A stretch of DNA of 13,498 bases from J088 sp003695505 [NCBI: Candidatus Dadabacteria bacterium] (GTDB lineage Bacteria; J088), in NCBI GenBank assembly GCA_003695505.1, contig RFIY01000298.1, forward strand, positions 1-13,498, written 5' to 3'. The notes under the pieces were generated by a model, which saw only the letters and a program-made list of their open reading frames with translations, ran no database searches and had not been told where the DNA came from. Made by a program: the position numbers and the translations under genes. Below, piece after piece: positions 6,180-13,486 of the stretch. Every line of letters starts with the position of its first letter. Position 1 is the first letter of the stretch.

Positions 6180-6204
6180 GCGGGCGCGGCGTTGCCGTGC
6201 CCGC
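6180..6204 (+). other. Strong GC-rich hairpin between tsf and pyrH
   Basis: Bases 6180-6190 pair with 6194-6204 over 11 consecutive pairs (one G-U, at 6186/6198) with a three-base loop GTT. No T-tract follows, so it is not a classical intrinsic terminator. It begins about three bases after the predicted start site of the upstream extended -10 promoter. It could be a 5'-terminal mRNA stabiliser, or a processing or 3'-end stem for the rpsB-tsf message. Confidence 0.6.
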
Positions 6205-6242
6205 TGTTCTGCGGGCTGCAGAGGATGGAAACGGACAGCGTC

Positions 6243-6971
6243 ATGACCAGTGAGGCGAGGCCATTGCGGCGAGTGCTGATCAAGCTCAGCGGCGAAGTAT
6301 TCATGGGATCGGGAGAGTACGGGATCGATCCGGCCACCGCCGACCGGATTGCCCAGGAACTCGTCGATTCCCATCGTAACGGCACGCAGATCGCGGTCGT
6401 CATCGGCGGTGGCAACATCTTTCGGGGTGTGCAGGGCGCCAGCCGCGGCATGGATCGCTCCACCGCCGATTACATCGGGATGTTGGCGACGGTCATCAAC
6501 GCGCTGACGTTGCAGGCGGCCATCGAAAAACACAACGTCCAGAGCCGCGTCCAGAGTGCGATCCCGATACAGGCACTGTGCGAACCCTATATCCGCCGCC
6601 GAGCGGTACGTCACCTCGAAAAGGGACGCATCGTCATTTTTGCGGCGGGCACCGGTAACCCGTTTTTTACGACTGACACCGCTGCGGCGCTGCGTGCCAA
6701 TGAAGTCGGCGCGGATGCGATCCTCAAGGCCACCAAGGTGGACGGGGTCTATGACCGCGACCCCAAAGTTGATCCGGATGCCGAGCGATTCGAGTCGCTG
6801 ACGTTTCGCGAGGTGCTGAACCGTGATCTGCGCGTGATGGATGCGACGGCAATCAGCCTTTGTCGAGAAAACCGCATGCCCATTTTCGTCTTTGACATGA
6901 CCGTTCCGGGCAATATCGTTGCCGCGACGCGCGGAGATGCCCGTGGCACCTGGATCAAGGAGCAGGCCTGA
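6243..6971 (+). CDS. pyrH: Uridylate kinase (UMP kinase)
   Basis: PyrH phosphorylates UMP to UDP with ATP, the committed step towards UTP and CTP, and works as a cytoplasmic hexamer of the amino-acid kinase fold. Recognisable motifs are the N-terminal [20 protein letters not shown], the nucleotide-site stretch [17 protein letters not shown], and [11 protein letters not shown]. The frame is open upstream to 6192 with ATGs at 6225 and 6243. The 6243 start is preferred: it gives 242 residues, matching the 241 of E. coli, and GGA precedes it by seven bases, whereas 6225 has AGAGG with no spacing. The start remains somewhat uncertain. The stop codon shares one base with the frr ATG (TGATG), keeping the widely conserved pyrH-frr coupling. 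Confidence 0.96.
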   Translation: MTSEARPLRRVLIKLSGEVFMGSGEYGIDPATADRIAQELVDSHRNGTQIAVVIGGGNIFRGVQGASRGMDRSTADYIGMLATVINALTLQAAIEKHNVQSRVQSAIPIQALCEPYIRRRAVRHLEKGRIVIFAAGTGNPFFTTDTAAALRANEVGADAILKATKVDGVYDRDPKVDPDAERFESLTFREVLNRDLRVMDATAISLCRENRMPIFVFDMTVPGNIVAATRGDARGTWIKEQA

Positions 6972-7552
6972 TGGACAACGAAGAACTCGAACTTGCGCTG
7001 CTCGATGTCGAGGAGCGGATGGATCGTGCTGTCGAAGTGGCCGCGGAAAATCTCGCGCGGATTCGAACCGGACGCGCATCGGCCGACATGCTCGACCATT
7101 TGCGTGTCGAGTACTATGGCGCGCCGACGCCGCTGCGTCAGCTCGCGACCGTGACCGTGCCGGAACCACGCACTCTGATGATCACGCCGTTCGATGTCGA
7201 ATCGGCCGCAGCGATCGAAAAGGCGATCATGCAGAGCGACCTTGGGCTGACGCCCAATGTGTCCGGCGAAGGCAAGACGCGCATCATCCGCATCAATATT
7301 CCCGAGCTGAGCGAGGAGCGCCGCAAGGATCTGGTTCGTGTCGCACGCCATGAGGCCGAACAGGCACGCGTTGCCGTGCGTAATCTGCGGCGCGAAGCGA
7401 ACGACGCGATTCGCAAAGCCGAAAAAGAGGGCGTGCTTGGTGAAGACGACGCACGCCGCAAACTGGACGACGTGCAAAAGCAGACGGATGCGCACGTCGC
7501 GCGCATCGACAAGCTGCTCGAGCAGAAAGAGCAGGATCTGCTGACCGTATGA
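6971..7552 (+). CDS. frr: Ribosome recycling factor
   Basis: RRF splits post-termination 70S ribosomes together with EF-G. The 193-residue protein is slightly longer than the usual 185, the extra residues being at the acidic N-terminus ([17 protein letters not shown]). The family marks are present: IRTGRAS at 31-37, VEYYGAPTPL, PEPRTLMITPFD, and INIPELSEERRKDLVRVAR leading into the second long helix of the three-helix-bundle domain. The C-terminal half is strongly charged and helical (EAEQARVAVRNLRREANDAI), as expected for the tRNA-mimic bundle. The start overlaps the pyrH stop by one base. The downstream uppS ATG is 25 bases after the stop codon. Confidence 0.98.
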   Translation: MDNEELELALLDVEERMDRAVEVAAENLARIRTGRASADMLDHLRVEYYGAPTPLRQLATVTVPEPRTLMITPFDVESAAAIEKAIMQSDLGLTPNVSGEGKTRIIRINIPELSEERRKDLVRVARHEAEQARVAVRNLRREANDAIRKAEKEGVLGEDDARRKLDDVQKQTDAHVARIDKLLEQKEQDLLTV

Positions 7553-7577
7553 TCCTGCAGCCTGCAACAACCCGGCC

Positions 7578-8345
7578 ATGGTGGCCGGCGTGACAGAGAT
7601 CACGATTCGCCCCGATCTCGGCGGTGTCCCGGCCCCGCAGCATGTCGCGTTCATCATGGATGGCAACGGGCGCTGGGCGCGTGAGCGCGGCCTGGATCGG
7701 ACTGAGGGGCACCGGCGCGGTGTCGAAACGGTACGCACGATCCTCGAGTGTTGCCGCACCTGGGGGATCCGCTACAGCACGCTGTACGCATTCAGTACCG
7801 AAAACTGGAAGCGTCCCGAAAGCGAGATCGGCGTGCTGTTTGGCCTGATGGCCGATTACCTCGAGGCGAATCTTCCGAAGTTTTTGCGCGACGACATCCG
7901 GCTCCATCTGCTCGGCAATGACGAGGGCCTTCCGGAACCAGCACTGACCAACCTGCATCGCACACTGGAGCAGACCAGGCACTGTGATACCTGGCATGTA
8001 CTGCTCGCCGTCAACTACGGTGGGCGCGACGAAATCGTGCGCGCGGCGCGGCGGATGCTCGAAGACCCTGATCGACCCACGCCGAGTGAACTCGACGAGA
8101 CGCGGTTTTCGGCCTATCTCGACACGGCGGGAATTCCGGATCCCGATCTGATGATCCGAACCAGCGGCGAAATCCGGCTGTCCAACTTCATGCTCTGGCA
8201 ACTGGCGTACGCGGAGTTTGTGTTTGTGCCCGAATACTGGCCTGATTTCGATGAGGCGCGCTTTGCTCGCGCGCTCGAAGAATACGCACGGCGCGACCGG
8301 CGCTTCGGCATGACCGGCGAACAGGCGGCGGGGCAGGGCGCATGA
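7578..8345 (+). CDS. uppS: Undecaprenyl diphosphate synthase (cis-prenyltransferase)
   Basis: The enzyme condenses farnesyl-PP with eight isopentenyl-PP units to make the C55 carrier used for peptidoglycan and O-antigen. Signature segments are FIMDGNGRWA at 25-34 with the catalytic Asp28, RTEGHRRG at 41-48 (His45), AFSTENWKRP at 71-80, LLAVNYGGRDEI at 142-153, and RTSGEIRLSNFMLWQLAYAE at 194-213, followed by the FVPEYWPDF end motif. Length is 255, normal for the family. The start is uncertain: no Shine-Dalgarno precedes ATG 7578, and GTG codons follow at 7581 and 7590; conserved sequence begins near residue 22. The stop overlaps the rseP start by four bases (ATGA). The cdsA and dxr genes that commonly sit between uppS and rseP are missing. 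Confidence 0.96.
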   Translation: MVAGVTEITIRPDLGGVPAPQHVAFIMDGNGRWARERGLDRTEGHRRGVETVRTILECCRTWGIRYSTLYAFSTENWKRPESEIGVLFGLMADYLEANLPKFLRDDIRLHLLGNDEGLPEPALTNLHRTLEQTRHCDTWHVLLAVNYGGRDEIVRAARRMLEDPDRPTPSELDETRFSAYLDTAGIPDPDLMIRTSGEIRLSNFMLWQLAYAEFVFVPEYWPDFDEARFARALEEYARRDRRFGMTGEQAAGQGA

Positions 8346-9646
8346 CATTGATCGCGTTCATCGTCGTTCTCGGCGTTCTCGTGATCGTGCACGAGTGGGG
8401 GCACTTCCAGATGGCCCGCTGGTGCGGCGTCCGCGTCGAAACCTTCAGCATCGGCTTTGGGCCGCAGCTCTACGCGACTGAGCGCGGTGGCACCGTGTAC
8501 CGGGTCGCCGCAATTCCGCTTGGCGGCTACGTCAAGATGGCCGGCGACGAGCCCGATTCCGAGGAGCGCAATGCGCCGGATGCGTTCTATTCGCAGCCGT
8601 TGTACAAGCGGGCCGCCATCGTCCTTGCCGGCCCGGTCATGAATCTGATCCTTGCATTCGCCCTCGCGCCACTGATCTATCTGGTCGGCGTGCCGGAGCC
8701 CGTGTACCTTGACGAGCCGGCAACGATCGGCTGGGTGACGGAGGCTGCGCCAGCCACCGTGTTCGAGCCCGGAGACCGGATTCTGGCGATTGACGGTCGC
8801 CCAATCCAGACCTGGCGCGATCTTCAGGCCCAGCTTGCGCTTGCCAGCGGAGAGGCGCATGTACTGATTGATCGGGGCGGGGTCCAGGTCGAGCAGACGG
8901 TGACGATCGACAAGACGGGCGCAATGGCGGGATGGTTCCTGCCCCCGATGCCACCGGTCATCGAGCAGGTGATTGGCGGTTCTGCCGCAGAAGCGGCGGG
9001 ACTTCAGCCCGGAGACCTGCTCGTCTCGATCGGCGGCCAGTCGATCAGCCACTGGATGCAGATTTCGCAGTTGCTTGCCGAAATCGGGGAGCAACCGGTG
9101 CCGATTACCATCCAGCGGGATGGCCAGCAGATCGAGCTGACGATCACGCCCCGTAAGGGCGACGATGGTCGTGTACTCCTGGGTATCGCGCGTCGCGAAG
9201 AATCTCGCGTGCACCGCTATCCGGCGGCCGAGGCCGTTGGTCGTGGGTTCGGACGTGTTGCGGAGCTGACCGGTCTGACGTTTCAGGTACTGGAGCGGTT
9301 GTTTACGGGTCGCCTTGGCCTCGAGGCGCTTGGCGGCCCGCTGATGATCGCGCAAGGCGCGGGCGACGCGGCGCGCCAGGGGGCCGGGGCGCTGCTCACC
9401 TTCATGATCTTCATCTCGATCCAGCTCGGCATCCTGAACCTGCTGCCGATCCCGGTTCTCGATGGCGGCCATCTGTTATTGATGGCGATCGAGGCGGGCA
9501 TACGGCGGCCATTGCCGGAGAAACTCGTTGTTGCCGTGCAATACACCGGGTTCGCGTTCCTGCTTGGCCTGATTCTCTATGTGACTCGAAACGACATCAT
9601 GCGGATGTGGGGCGACAAGATCGGCAAACTGCTCGGCGGGAGCTGA
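8342..9646 (+). CDS. rseP: RseP-type site-2 zinc metalloprotease
   Basis: RseP is an inner-membrane intramembrane protease that cuts anti-sigma factors (RseA in E. coli) and remnant signal peptides. The first membrane segment contains the zinc site HEWGH (His17, Glu18, His21), followed by the conserved FSIGFGPQL at 35-43 and IPLGGYVKMAGDE at 58-70. The third zinc ligand lies in PIPVLDGGHLL, Asp at about 374. Two PDZ domains fill the periplasmic region: one around 105-190 (GDRILAIDGRPI) and one around 195-275 (AAGLQPGDLLVSIGGQSI). Two further C-terminal membrane segments flank the LDGGH motif. At 434 residues the protein is close to E. coli RseP (450). It overlaps uppS by four bases and is followed after three bases by the TsaB-like gene. 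Confidence 0.95.
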   Translation: MTLIAFIVVLGVLVIVHEWGHFQMARWCGVRVETFSIGFGPQLYATERGGTVYRVAAIPLGGYVKMAGDEPDSEERNAPDAFYSQPLYKRAAIVLAGPVMNLILAFALAPLIYLVGVPEPVYLDEPATIGWVTEAAPATVFEPGDRILAIDGRPIQTWRDLQAQLALASGEAHVLIDRGGVQVEQTVTIDKTGAMAGWFLPPMPPVIEQVIGGSAAEAAGLQPGDLLVSIGGQSISHWMQISQLLAEIGEQPVPITIQRDGQQIELTITPRKGDDGRVLLGIARREESRVHRYPAAEAVGRGFGRVAELTGLTFQVLERLFTGRLGLEALGGPLMIAQGAGDAARQGAGALLTFMIFISIQLGILNLLPIPVLDGGHLLLMAIEAGIRRPLPEKLVVAVQYTGFAFLLGLILYVTRNDIMRMWGDKIGKLLGGS

Positions 9647-9649
9647 CCG

Positions 9650-10231
9650 TTGCGTGCCCTGGTCATTGACTTTGCCAGCGCCGTGCCGCGCTGTGGGCTG
9701 GTCAGCGCCGACGCCGTCCGCTGGATCGAGCTGGAACCCAATCCCGAAGATGCACGCGGGCGGCTGCTGTATCAGGCGCTCGAGCGCCTGGCGCCGGAGG
9801 AAGGCTGGCGGGCGCTTGATGCGTTGGCCTGCGTGACCGGACCAGGCCCAATGACCGGTGTGCGCGTCGGTATTGCGGCGACCATCGGCCTGGCGCGCGG
9901 CGCGCGCCTGCCCGTCGTGCCGCTGACGGCTTGGCATCTGCGCGTTGATCCGTCGATTCGGGACGAGCAGGAGGTGCAGTTTCCGATCGGTCGGGCCGGC
10001 TGGTCGTGGGCGCTGGTTGATACCGGCGCGCCGGGCTGGCCGATCCGCGCATCGCGCGTCGACCGCGCCGCCGATGAAGAAACCCCGCTGCGCGACGACG
10101 CGCTGATCGCAGCATTACAGACGGTTGCGCGGATTGACGCGGCCGACTTGCGGCCCGTCTACCTGCGACCGGCATCTGTCGACCCCCAATTCGACGTCTT
10201 CGGGCGGCCATTGGCCGGAGCGGCGACATGA
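9650..10231 (+). CDS. tsaB: TsaB-like protein (tRNA t6A37 threonylcarbamoyladenosine biosynthesis)
   Basis: TsaB is the non-catalytic ASKHA-fold partner of TsaD in the complex that makes t6A37 on ANN-decoding tRNAs. The best evidence is the TsaB signature VTGPGPMTGVRVGIA at 62-76, with LARGARLPVVPL after it and a weak N-terminal strand LVIDFAS in place of the usual LAIDTS. At 193 residues it is shorter than E. coli TsaB (231), and its C-terminal half is poorly conserved. It starts at TTG 9650, with GGGAG seven bases upstream; no ATG suits. The gene sits three bases after rseP and overlaps kdsD by four bases, an unusual place for a tRNA modification gene within an envelope run. Another ASKHA-family regulator is the main alternative. 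Confidence 0.75.
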   Translation: MRALVIDFASAVPRCGLVSADAVRWIELEPNPEDARGRLLYQALERLAPEEGWRALDALACVTGPGPMTGVRVGIAATIGLARGARLPVVPLTAWHLRVDPSIRDEQEVQFPIGRAGWSWALVDTGAPGWPIRASRVDRAADEETPLRDDALIAALQTVARIDAADLRPVYLRPASVDPQFDVFGRPLAGAAT

Positions 10232-11196
10232 ACACGGCCGAACTGCTGCAACGTGCTCGTGCGGTGATTGACGCCGAAATCGAAGGCCTCGCGGCGGTTC
10301 GCGATACACTTGGCGAGTCGTTTGCGAGGGCCGTACAGATTCTCGCGGATGCGCCCGGGAAGGTCGTCGTGATCGGTATCGGCAAGAGTGGCATTGCCGG
10401 ACGCAAGCTGGCCGCTACGCTGACATCGACGGGTACACCGGCGGTGTTTCTGCACGCCACCGAGGGAGGGCACGGGGATCTGGGTATCGTGCAACGCGGC
10501 GACGCCGCCCTGATGATCTCGTATTCAGGCGCCAACCGGGAGCTGCTCGACCTGGTGGAACCGGTGCAACGGCTTGGTGTGCCAATCATTGCGATGACCG
10601 GAAACCTGGACAGCGAACTGGCACGACTGTCCGATGTCTGCCTGTCGATCGCCGTACCCGCCGAAGCCTGTCCAATGGGTCTGGCGCCGACGACGAGCAC
10701 GACGGCAACCCTGGCACTCGGCGACGCGCTCGCGGTCGTGCTGCTCGAAGTCAATGGATTCGGCCCCGAAGATTTTGCGGCGCTGCATCCGGGTGGTGCG
10801 CTCGGGCGGCGGCTGCGGCGTATTCGTGACCGGATGCGTACCGGTGGCAGCGTCCCGCTTGTTGCGCCGGATACGCCCATGCAGCAGGTGCTGGTCGAAA
10901 TGAGCAGCAAGCGCCTCGGGGTGACCGGTGTAACAGAAAACGACAAGCTGGTCGGTGTGATTACCGATGGCGACCTGCGTCGCGCCCTGGAGCGAGAAGG
11001 TTCGCTGCTTGAACGGGTCGCAGCCGACGTGATGACGCGCGCACCGCGCACCATTTCCGGCGATGCGACGATCGCAGCAGCGCTGGATCAGATGGAGCAG
11101 CATAAGATCACCGTGTTGTTCGTTGTGGATTCGGACGGACGTCCCGAGGGCGCGATTCATCTGCACGACCTGATCGACCAGCGGAGCACATCGTGA
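10228..11196 (+). CDS. kdsD: D-arabinose 5-phosphate isomerase (SIS plus two CBS domains)
   Basis: KdsD converts ribulose 5-phosphate to arabinose 5-phosphate, the first step of the Kdo pathway for LPS. The SIS domain (about 30-170) shows VVVIGIGKSGIAGRKLAATL with GIGKSG at 50-55, HATEGGHGDLG at 76-86, SYSGANRE at 98-105, and PMGLAPTTSTTATLALGDALA at 149-169. The HPGGALGRRL motif at 187-196 holds a conserved histidine. Two CBS domains follow, at about 205-262 (with GVITDGDLRR) and 268-322. At 322 residues it is the size of E. coli KdsD (328). The start has GGAG seven bases upstream and overlaps tsaB by four bases. It is followed by kdsC in an overlapping arrangement, so two Kdo steps are co-expressed. 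Confidence 0.96.
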   Translation: MNTAELLQRARAVIDAEIEGLAAVRDTLGESFARAVQILADAPGKVVVIGIGKSGIAGRKLAATLTSTGTPAVFLHATEGGHGDLGIVQRGDAALMISYSGANRELLDLVEPVQRLGVPIIAMTGNLDSELARLSDVCLSIAVPAEACPMGLAPTTSTTATLALGDALAVVLLEVNGFGPEDFAALHPGGALGRRLRRIRDRMRTGGSVPLVAPDTPMQQVLVEMSSKRLGVTGVTENDKLVGVITDGDLRRALEREGSLLERVAADVMTRAPRTISGDATIAAALDQMEQHKITVLFVVDSDGRPEGAIHLHDLIDQRSTS

Positions 11197-11663
11197 TCAC
11201 GGGACCCATTGAGTGTGTGCTCTCCGACGTCGATGGCGTCTGGACCGACAACCGGCTCTGGTTCGGTGGAGATGCGCCGCTGAAAGTCTTCGATGTCCGC
11301 GACGGGCACGGTGCGGTGATGTTGCGCAAACGCGGCCTGCCGGTTGCGTTCGTCACCGGTCGCAACGACCTGGCCATGCGCCAGCGTGCCGAAGAGCTCG
11401 GCGTCGACTGGGAGTTTGCGAACCGTGAGCGGCCCAAGGGCGTGATCGTCCGCGAATTGCTGGCGCGCTATGGTGTCGATGCGGCAAGAACCGTGTTCGT
11501 TGGCGATGACCTGACCGACCTCGCGGCGTTTGCCGAAGTTGGCTGGCCGGTCGCGGTGGCCGATGCCGAAGTGGCCGTGCGCCGTGCGGCCCGGCGCGTG
11601 ACACGCGCGCGCGGTGGGCACGGTGCGTTCCGCGAAGTCGTGCGCTGGATCTTGCGCGACTGA
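11193..11663 (+). CDS. kdsC: 3-deoxy-D-manno-octulosonate 8-phosphate phosphatase (HAD family)
   Basis: KdsC removes phosphate from Kdo-8-P to yield Kdo. HAD motif I is LSDVDGVWTD at 10-19 (nucleophile Asp12, acid/base Asp14), motif II is VTGR at 54-57, motif III is Lys82 in RPKG, and motif IV is GDDLTD at 104-109. The KVFDVRDGHG segment (31-40) matches the KdsC substrate-side signature. This is the short, uncapped C0-type HAD of 156 residues, against 188 in E. coli, where an N-terminal extension accounts for the difference. The start is GTG 11193, overlapping the kdsD stop by four bases, with GGAG six bases upstream. Sialic-acid-pathway HAD phosphatases are similar, but adjacency to kdsD favours Kdo. 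Confidence 0.94.
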   Translation: MITGPIECVLSDVDGVWTDNRLWFGGDAPLKVFDVRDGHGAVMLRKRGLPVAFVTGRNDLAMRQRAEELGVDWEFANRERPKGVIVRELLARYGVDAARTVFVGDDLTDLAAFAEVGWPVAVADAEVAVRRAARRVTRARGGHGAFREVVRWILRD

Positions 11664-11670
11664 TTCGACA

Positions 11671-12555
11671 TTGGCCGGTCGGCTTCGCCAGCTCTACCGC
11701 AAAACGCTGCAGCGACCGCTGCGCACGGCGATCTATGGCGGGTTCGTCGCGATCCAGACCCTCCTGCGTGCCATCGGCTTTCGCGCCGCGCGGCGTCTCT
11801 CCCGTGGTATTGGCCACGTTGCAGCCACCGTTCTGCCGTACGAGCGCCGGGTCGCCGCACGCAACCTGCAACGCGCGTTTCCCGAGTGGAGCGAATCCGA
11901 ACGCCGCCGCGTTCGACGGCAGGCCTTCTCCCACCTTGCCGAATCGGCCGCCGAGCTGTTGTTCATCGAACGGCTCGCGGATCAGGTGAACCTGACGGGT
12001 GCCGAGGCCTTGCGTGATACCGCTGCCGAGCGCGGCGCACTGCTCGTCGGCGGTCACATCGGAAACTGGGAGCTGTTCGGTGTCGCGCTGGCGCGGGCCG
12101 GCGTGCCGCTCAGCGTAATCGCGCGGCGTGTCTTCGATCCGCGCTTCGATCGCTGGATGAGGGCGTATCGCGATTGTTTCGGCATCGAAACGATCGTGCG
12201 TGACGAGTCGGACGCGGCGCGGCGCATGCTAGGCGCGCTACGCTCCGGGCGCGTCCTCGTGATGCTGATCGACCAGAACACAGGCGTGCCGAGCATCGAC
12301 ATGCCCTTTTTCGGCCATCCCGCGCCGACGCCCTCCGGCGCGGCCCGCCTCGCCGCGCGCGGCACGCCGACCTGGTCGGGCTGGATCCGGCGCACCGCGC
12401 CCGGCAGGCACATCGCCGAAGTCCGCCCTGTTGCGCTCGACGATCCCGCGGATCAGGCGGCGACAACGGCACTGTTGAACCACGAAATCGAATCCGCGAT
12501 CCGCGCCGCGCCCGAACAATGGGTCTGGTTCCATCGTCGCTGGGCCGACAATTGA
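11671..12555 (+). CDS. LpxL/HtrB-family lysophospholipid/lipid A acyltransferase
   Basis: Members of this family add secondary acyl chains from acyl-ACP to the Kdo-lipid A precursor at the inner membrane. The diagnostic motif is GGHIGNWELFG at 127-137, giving the catalytic H-x4-E pair (His129, Glu134). Other matching segments are RNLQRAFPEWSESERR at 64-79, IDQNTGVPSIDMPFFGHPAPTPSG, and the terminal WVWFHRRW. The N-terminus (IYGGFVAIQTLLRAIG) is amphipathic or membrane-associated. The open frame extends back to 11614 inside kdsC. TTG at 11671, eight bases after the kdsC stop, is chosen because it avoids that overlap, but no clear Shine-Dalgarno supports it. Placement straight after kdsD-kdsC fits lipid A assembly. 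LpxL, LpxM and related acyltransferases cannot be told apart from sequence alone. Confidence 0.9.
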   Translation: MAGRLRQLYRKTLQRPLRTAIYGGFVAIQTLLRAIGFRAARRLSRGIGHVAATVLPYERRVAARNLQRAFPEWSESERRRVRRQAFSHLAESAAELLFIERLADQVNLTGAEALRDTAAERGALLVGGHIGNWELFGVALARAGVPLSVIARRVFDPRFDRWMRAYRDCFGIETIVRDESDAARRMLGALRSGRVLVMLIDQNTGVPSIDMPFFGHPAPTPSGAARLAARGTPTWSGWIRRTAPGRHIAEVRPVALDDPADQAATTALLNHEIESAIRAAPEQWVWFHRRWADN

Positions 12556-12580
12556 CCGCTGCGCGAGCGTCGGCTATTCT
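12552..12580 (+). promoter_or_regulatory. Promoter for the Crp/Fnr-type gene
   Basis: TTGACC at 12552-12557 and TATTCT at 12575-12580 are separated by exactly 17 bases. The -35 box overlaps the acyltransferase stop codon. The start site would be near 12587, giving a leader of about 15 bases that contains the GGAGAG Shine-Dalgarno at 12590-12595. Confidence 0.7.
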
Positions 12581-12601
12581 GACCAGACCGGAGAGACAAC
12601 G

Positions 12602-13330
12602 ATGACCGAAACAGACCCGCAGGACCAGACGATCCTGGACCAGCCCGGTCCAGGCGAGACCGCCGAGGGCGGCAGCGGAGAACTCGCCCAGCTCAGCAAG
12701 TTCCTGCGTCGGTATGCGCGCGGCGAGCGCATCTTCGAGCAGGGCGACGAAGGTGACACGATGTACTTCATCCAGCAGGGCCGCGTCCAGATCACCAAGG
12801 TCACGCCCCGCCGCATCCAGCCGCTGGCGATCCTCGAGCCGGGCTCCTTTTTCGGCGAAATGGCGGTGATCTCCGGAGAACCGCGCAGCGCCCGCGCCGA
12901 AGCCCTCGACGAATGCATGCTGCTCGAAATCGACCGCGAGATCCTCGACGACTTCCTGCGCAGCCACCCCAATGTCGCGCAACGGATGATCCGTATCCTC
13001 GCCGAGCGGCTGCGCAAGACCGATGAGCTCGTCGAGCGCCTGCTCGAAGGCGATCCGATGATCCAGGTCGTCGATGCGATTCTCGACATGACGAAGGACA
13101 GCGCCGAAGTGCCGCCGTACGTCCGCGACGTACATCAGTTGATGGTCCAGAGCGCAACCGACACGCGCACGTTGCGCTGGGTGCTGACCCGCCTGCGCCG
13201 CGCCCGTTTCCTCGATGTCGATGACGAAGGCCTGCGCATCAGCCAGCGCGCGCGCCTCGAACAGTACCTGAACTTCCTGCAAATGCAGCAGGACCTGCTC
13301 GCCGGAGGCGACGGCCGCCCGAAGGGCTGA
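12602..13330 (+). CDS. Crp/Fnr-type regulator with cyclic nucleotide-binding domain
   Basis: The 242-residue protein opens with a low-complexity acidic segment (1-28), then a cNMP-binding beta-barrel (about 30-115) with FEQGDEGDTMYFIQQGRVQI and the phosphate-binding cassette FGEMAVISGEPRSARAEA at 84-101. The Glu86 and Arg95-Ser96 pattern is the one that binds the cyclic phosphate in CAP-like proteins, so real nucleotide binding is plausible. A long helix (about 116-145) would be the dimer interface. The C-terminal part (about 155-220) has a degenerate winged-helix pattern (DTRTLRWVLTRLRRARFLDVDDEGLRIS) lacking the canonical Crp recognition-helix signature. The ligand and targets are unknown. 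GGAGAG lies six bases before the ATG, and the gene has its own promoter overlapping the acyltransferase end. Confidence 0.85.
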   Translation: MTETDPQDQTILDQPGPGETAEGGSGELAQLSKFLRRYARGERIFEQGDEGDTMYFIQQGRVQITKVTPRRIQPLAILEPGSFFGEMAVISGEPRSARAEALDECMLLEIDREILDDFLRSHPNVAQRMIRILAERLRKTDELVERLLEGDPMIQVVDAILDMTKDSAEVPPYVRDVHQLMVQSATDTRTLRWVLTRLRRARFLDVDDEGLRISQRARLEQYLNFLQMQQDLLAGGDGRPKG

Positions 13331-13374
13331 AGCTTGCGGTAACGGCTGCGGTGCTGCCAAAACCGGCGCCCTGC
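13331..13374. other. Short spacer after the Crp/Fnr-type gene
   Basis: No reading frame, terminator with a T-tract or promoter is evident here. The last four bases (CTGC, 13371-13374) are repeated just after the inverted-repeat element. Confidence 0.5.
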
Positions 13375-13486
13375 GGGGTCAGCCTTGTATAATGTTTTAC
13401 TGCTTACTCCAGTGCGCTGTGCTCCCCCGTTGGAGCCAACGAAGTCGTGCCGGCGGCACGGAAATTCATTATACAAGGCTGACCCC
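13375..13486. repeat. Inverted-repeat element (MITE or REP/REPIN-like)
   Basis: Perfect 20-base inverted ends (13375-13394 and 13467-13486, beginning GGGGTCAGCC) bound a 112-base non-coding unit. The interior contains two further palindromes: CGTTGG/CCAACG at 13428-13441, and CGTGCC/GGCACG around a three-base loop at 13446-13460. The tetranucleotide CTGC occurs on both flanks (13371-13374 and 13487-13490) and could be a target-site duplication. No transposase is visible. Ends of the GGGGTCAGnCTT type are often seen beside IS200-like/REP-associated transposases in proteobacteria; that link is from general knowledge and not shown here. Confidence 0.75.

Noticed and set aside
6180-6204. Intrinsic terminator for rpsB-tsf
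   Set aside because: The stem is strong but lacks a following T-tract, so it is listed as a hairpin of uncertain role instead.
8114-9472. A 452-residue open frame antisense to uppS and rseP
   Set aside because: Complementary shadow of two confirmed genes; composition rich in Arg, His, Asp and no recognisable motif.
9702-11054. A 450-residue open frame antisense to tsaB and kdsD
   Set aside because: Ser/Arg/Pro-rich composition and position opposite confirmed genes mark it as a coding shadow.
11614-11670. Upstream GTG start for the acyltransferase within kdsC
   Set aside because: It adds a Cys/Ser-rich stretch not seen in the family and has no ribosome-binding site; TTG 11671 is a better though imperfect choice.
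12110-13360. A 416-residue open frame antisense to the acyltransferase and Crp/Fnr-type gene
   Set aside because: Opposite two supported genes, one with its own promoter and Shine-Dalgarno; no independent evidence.
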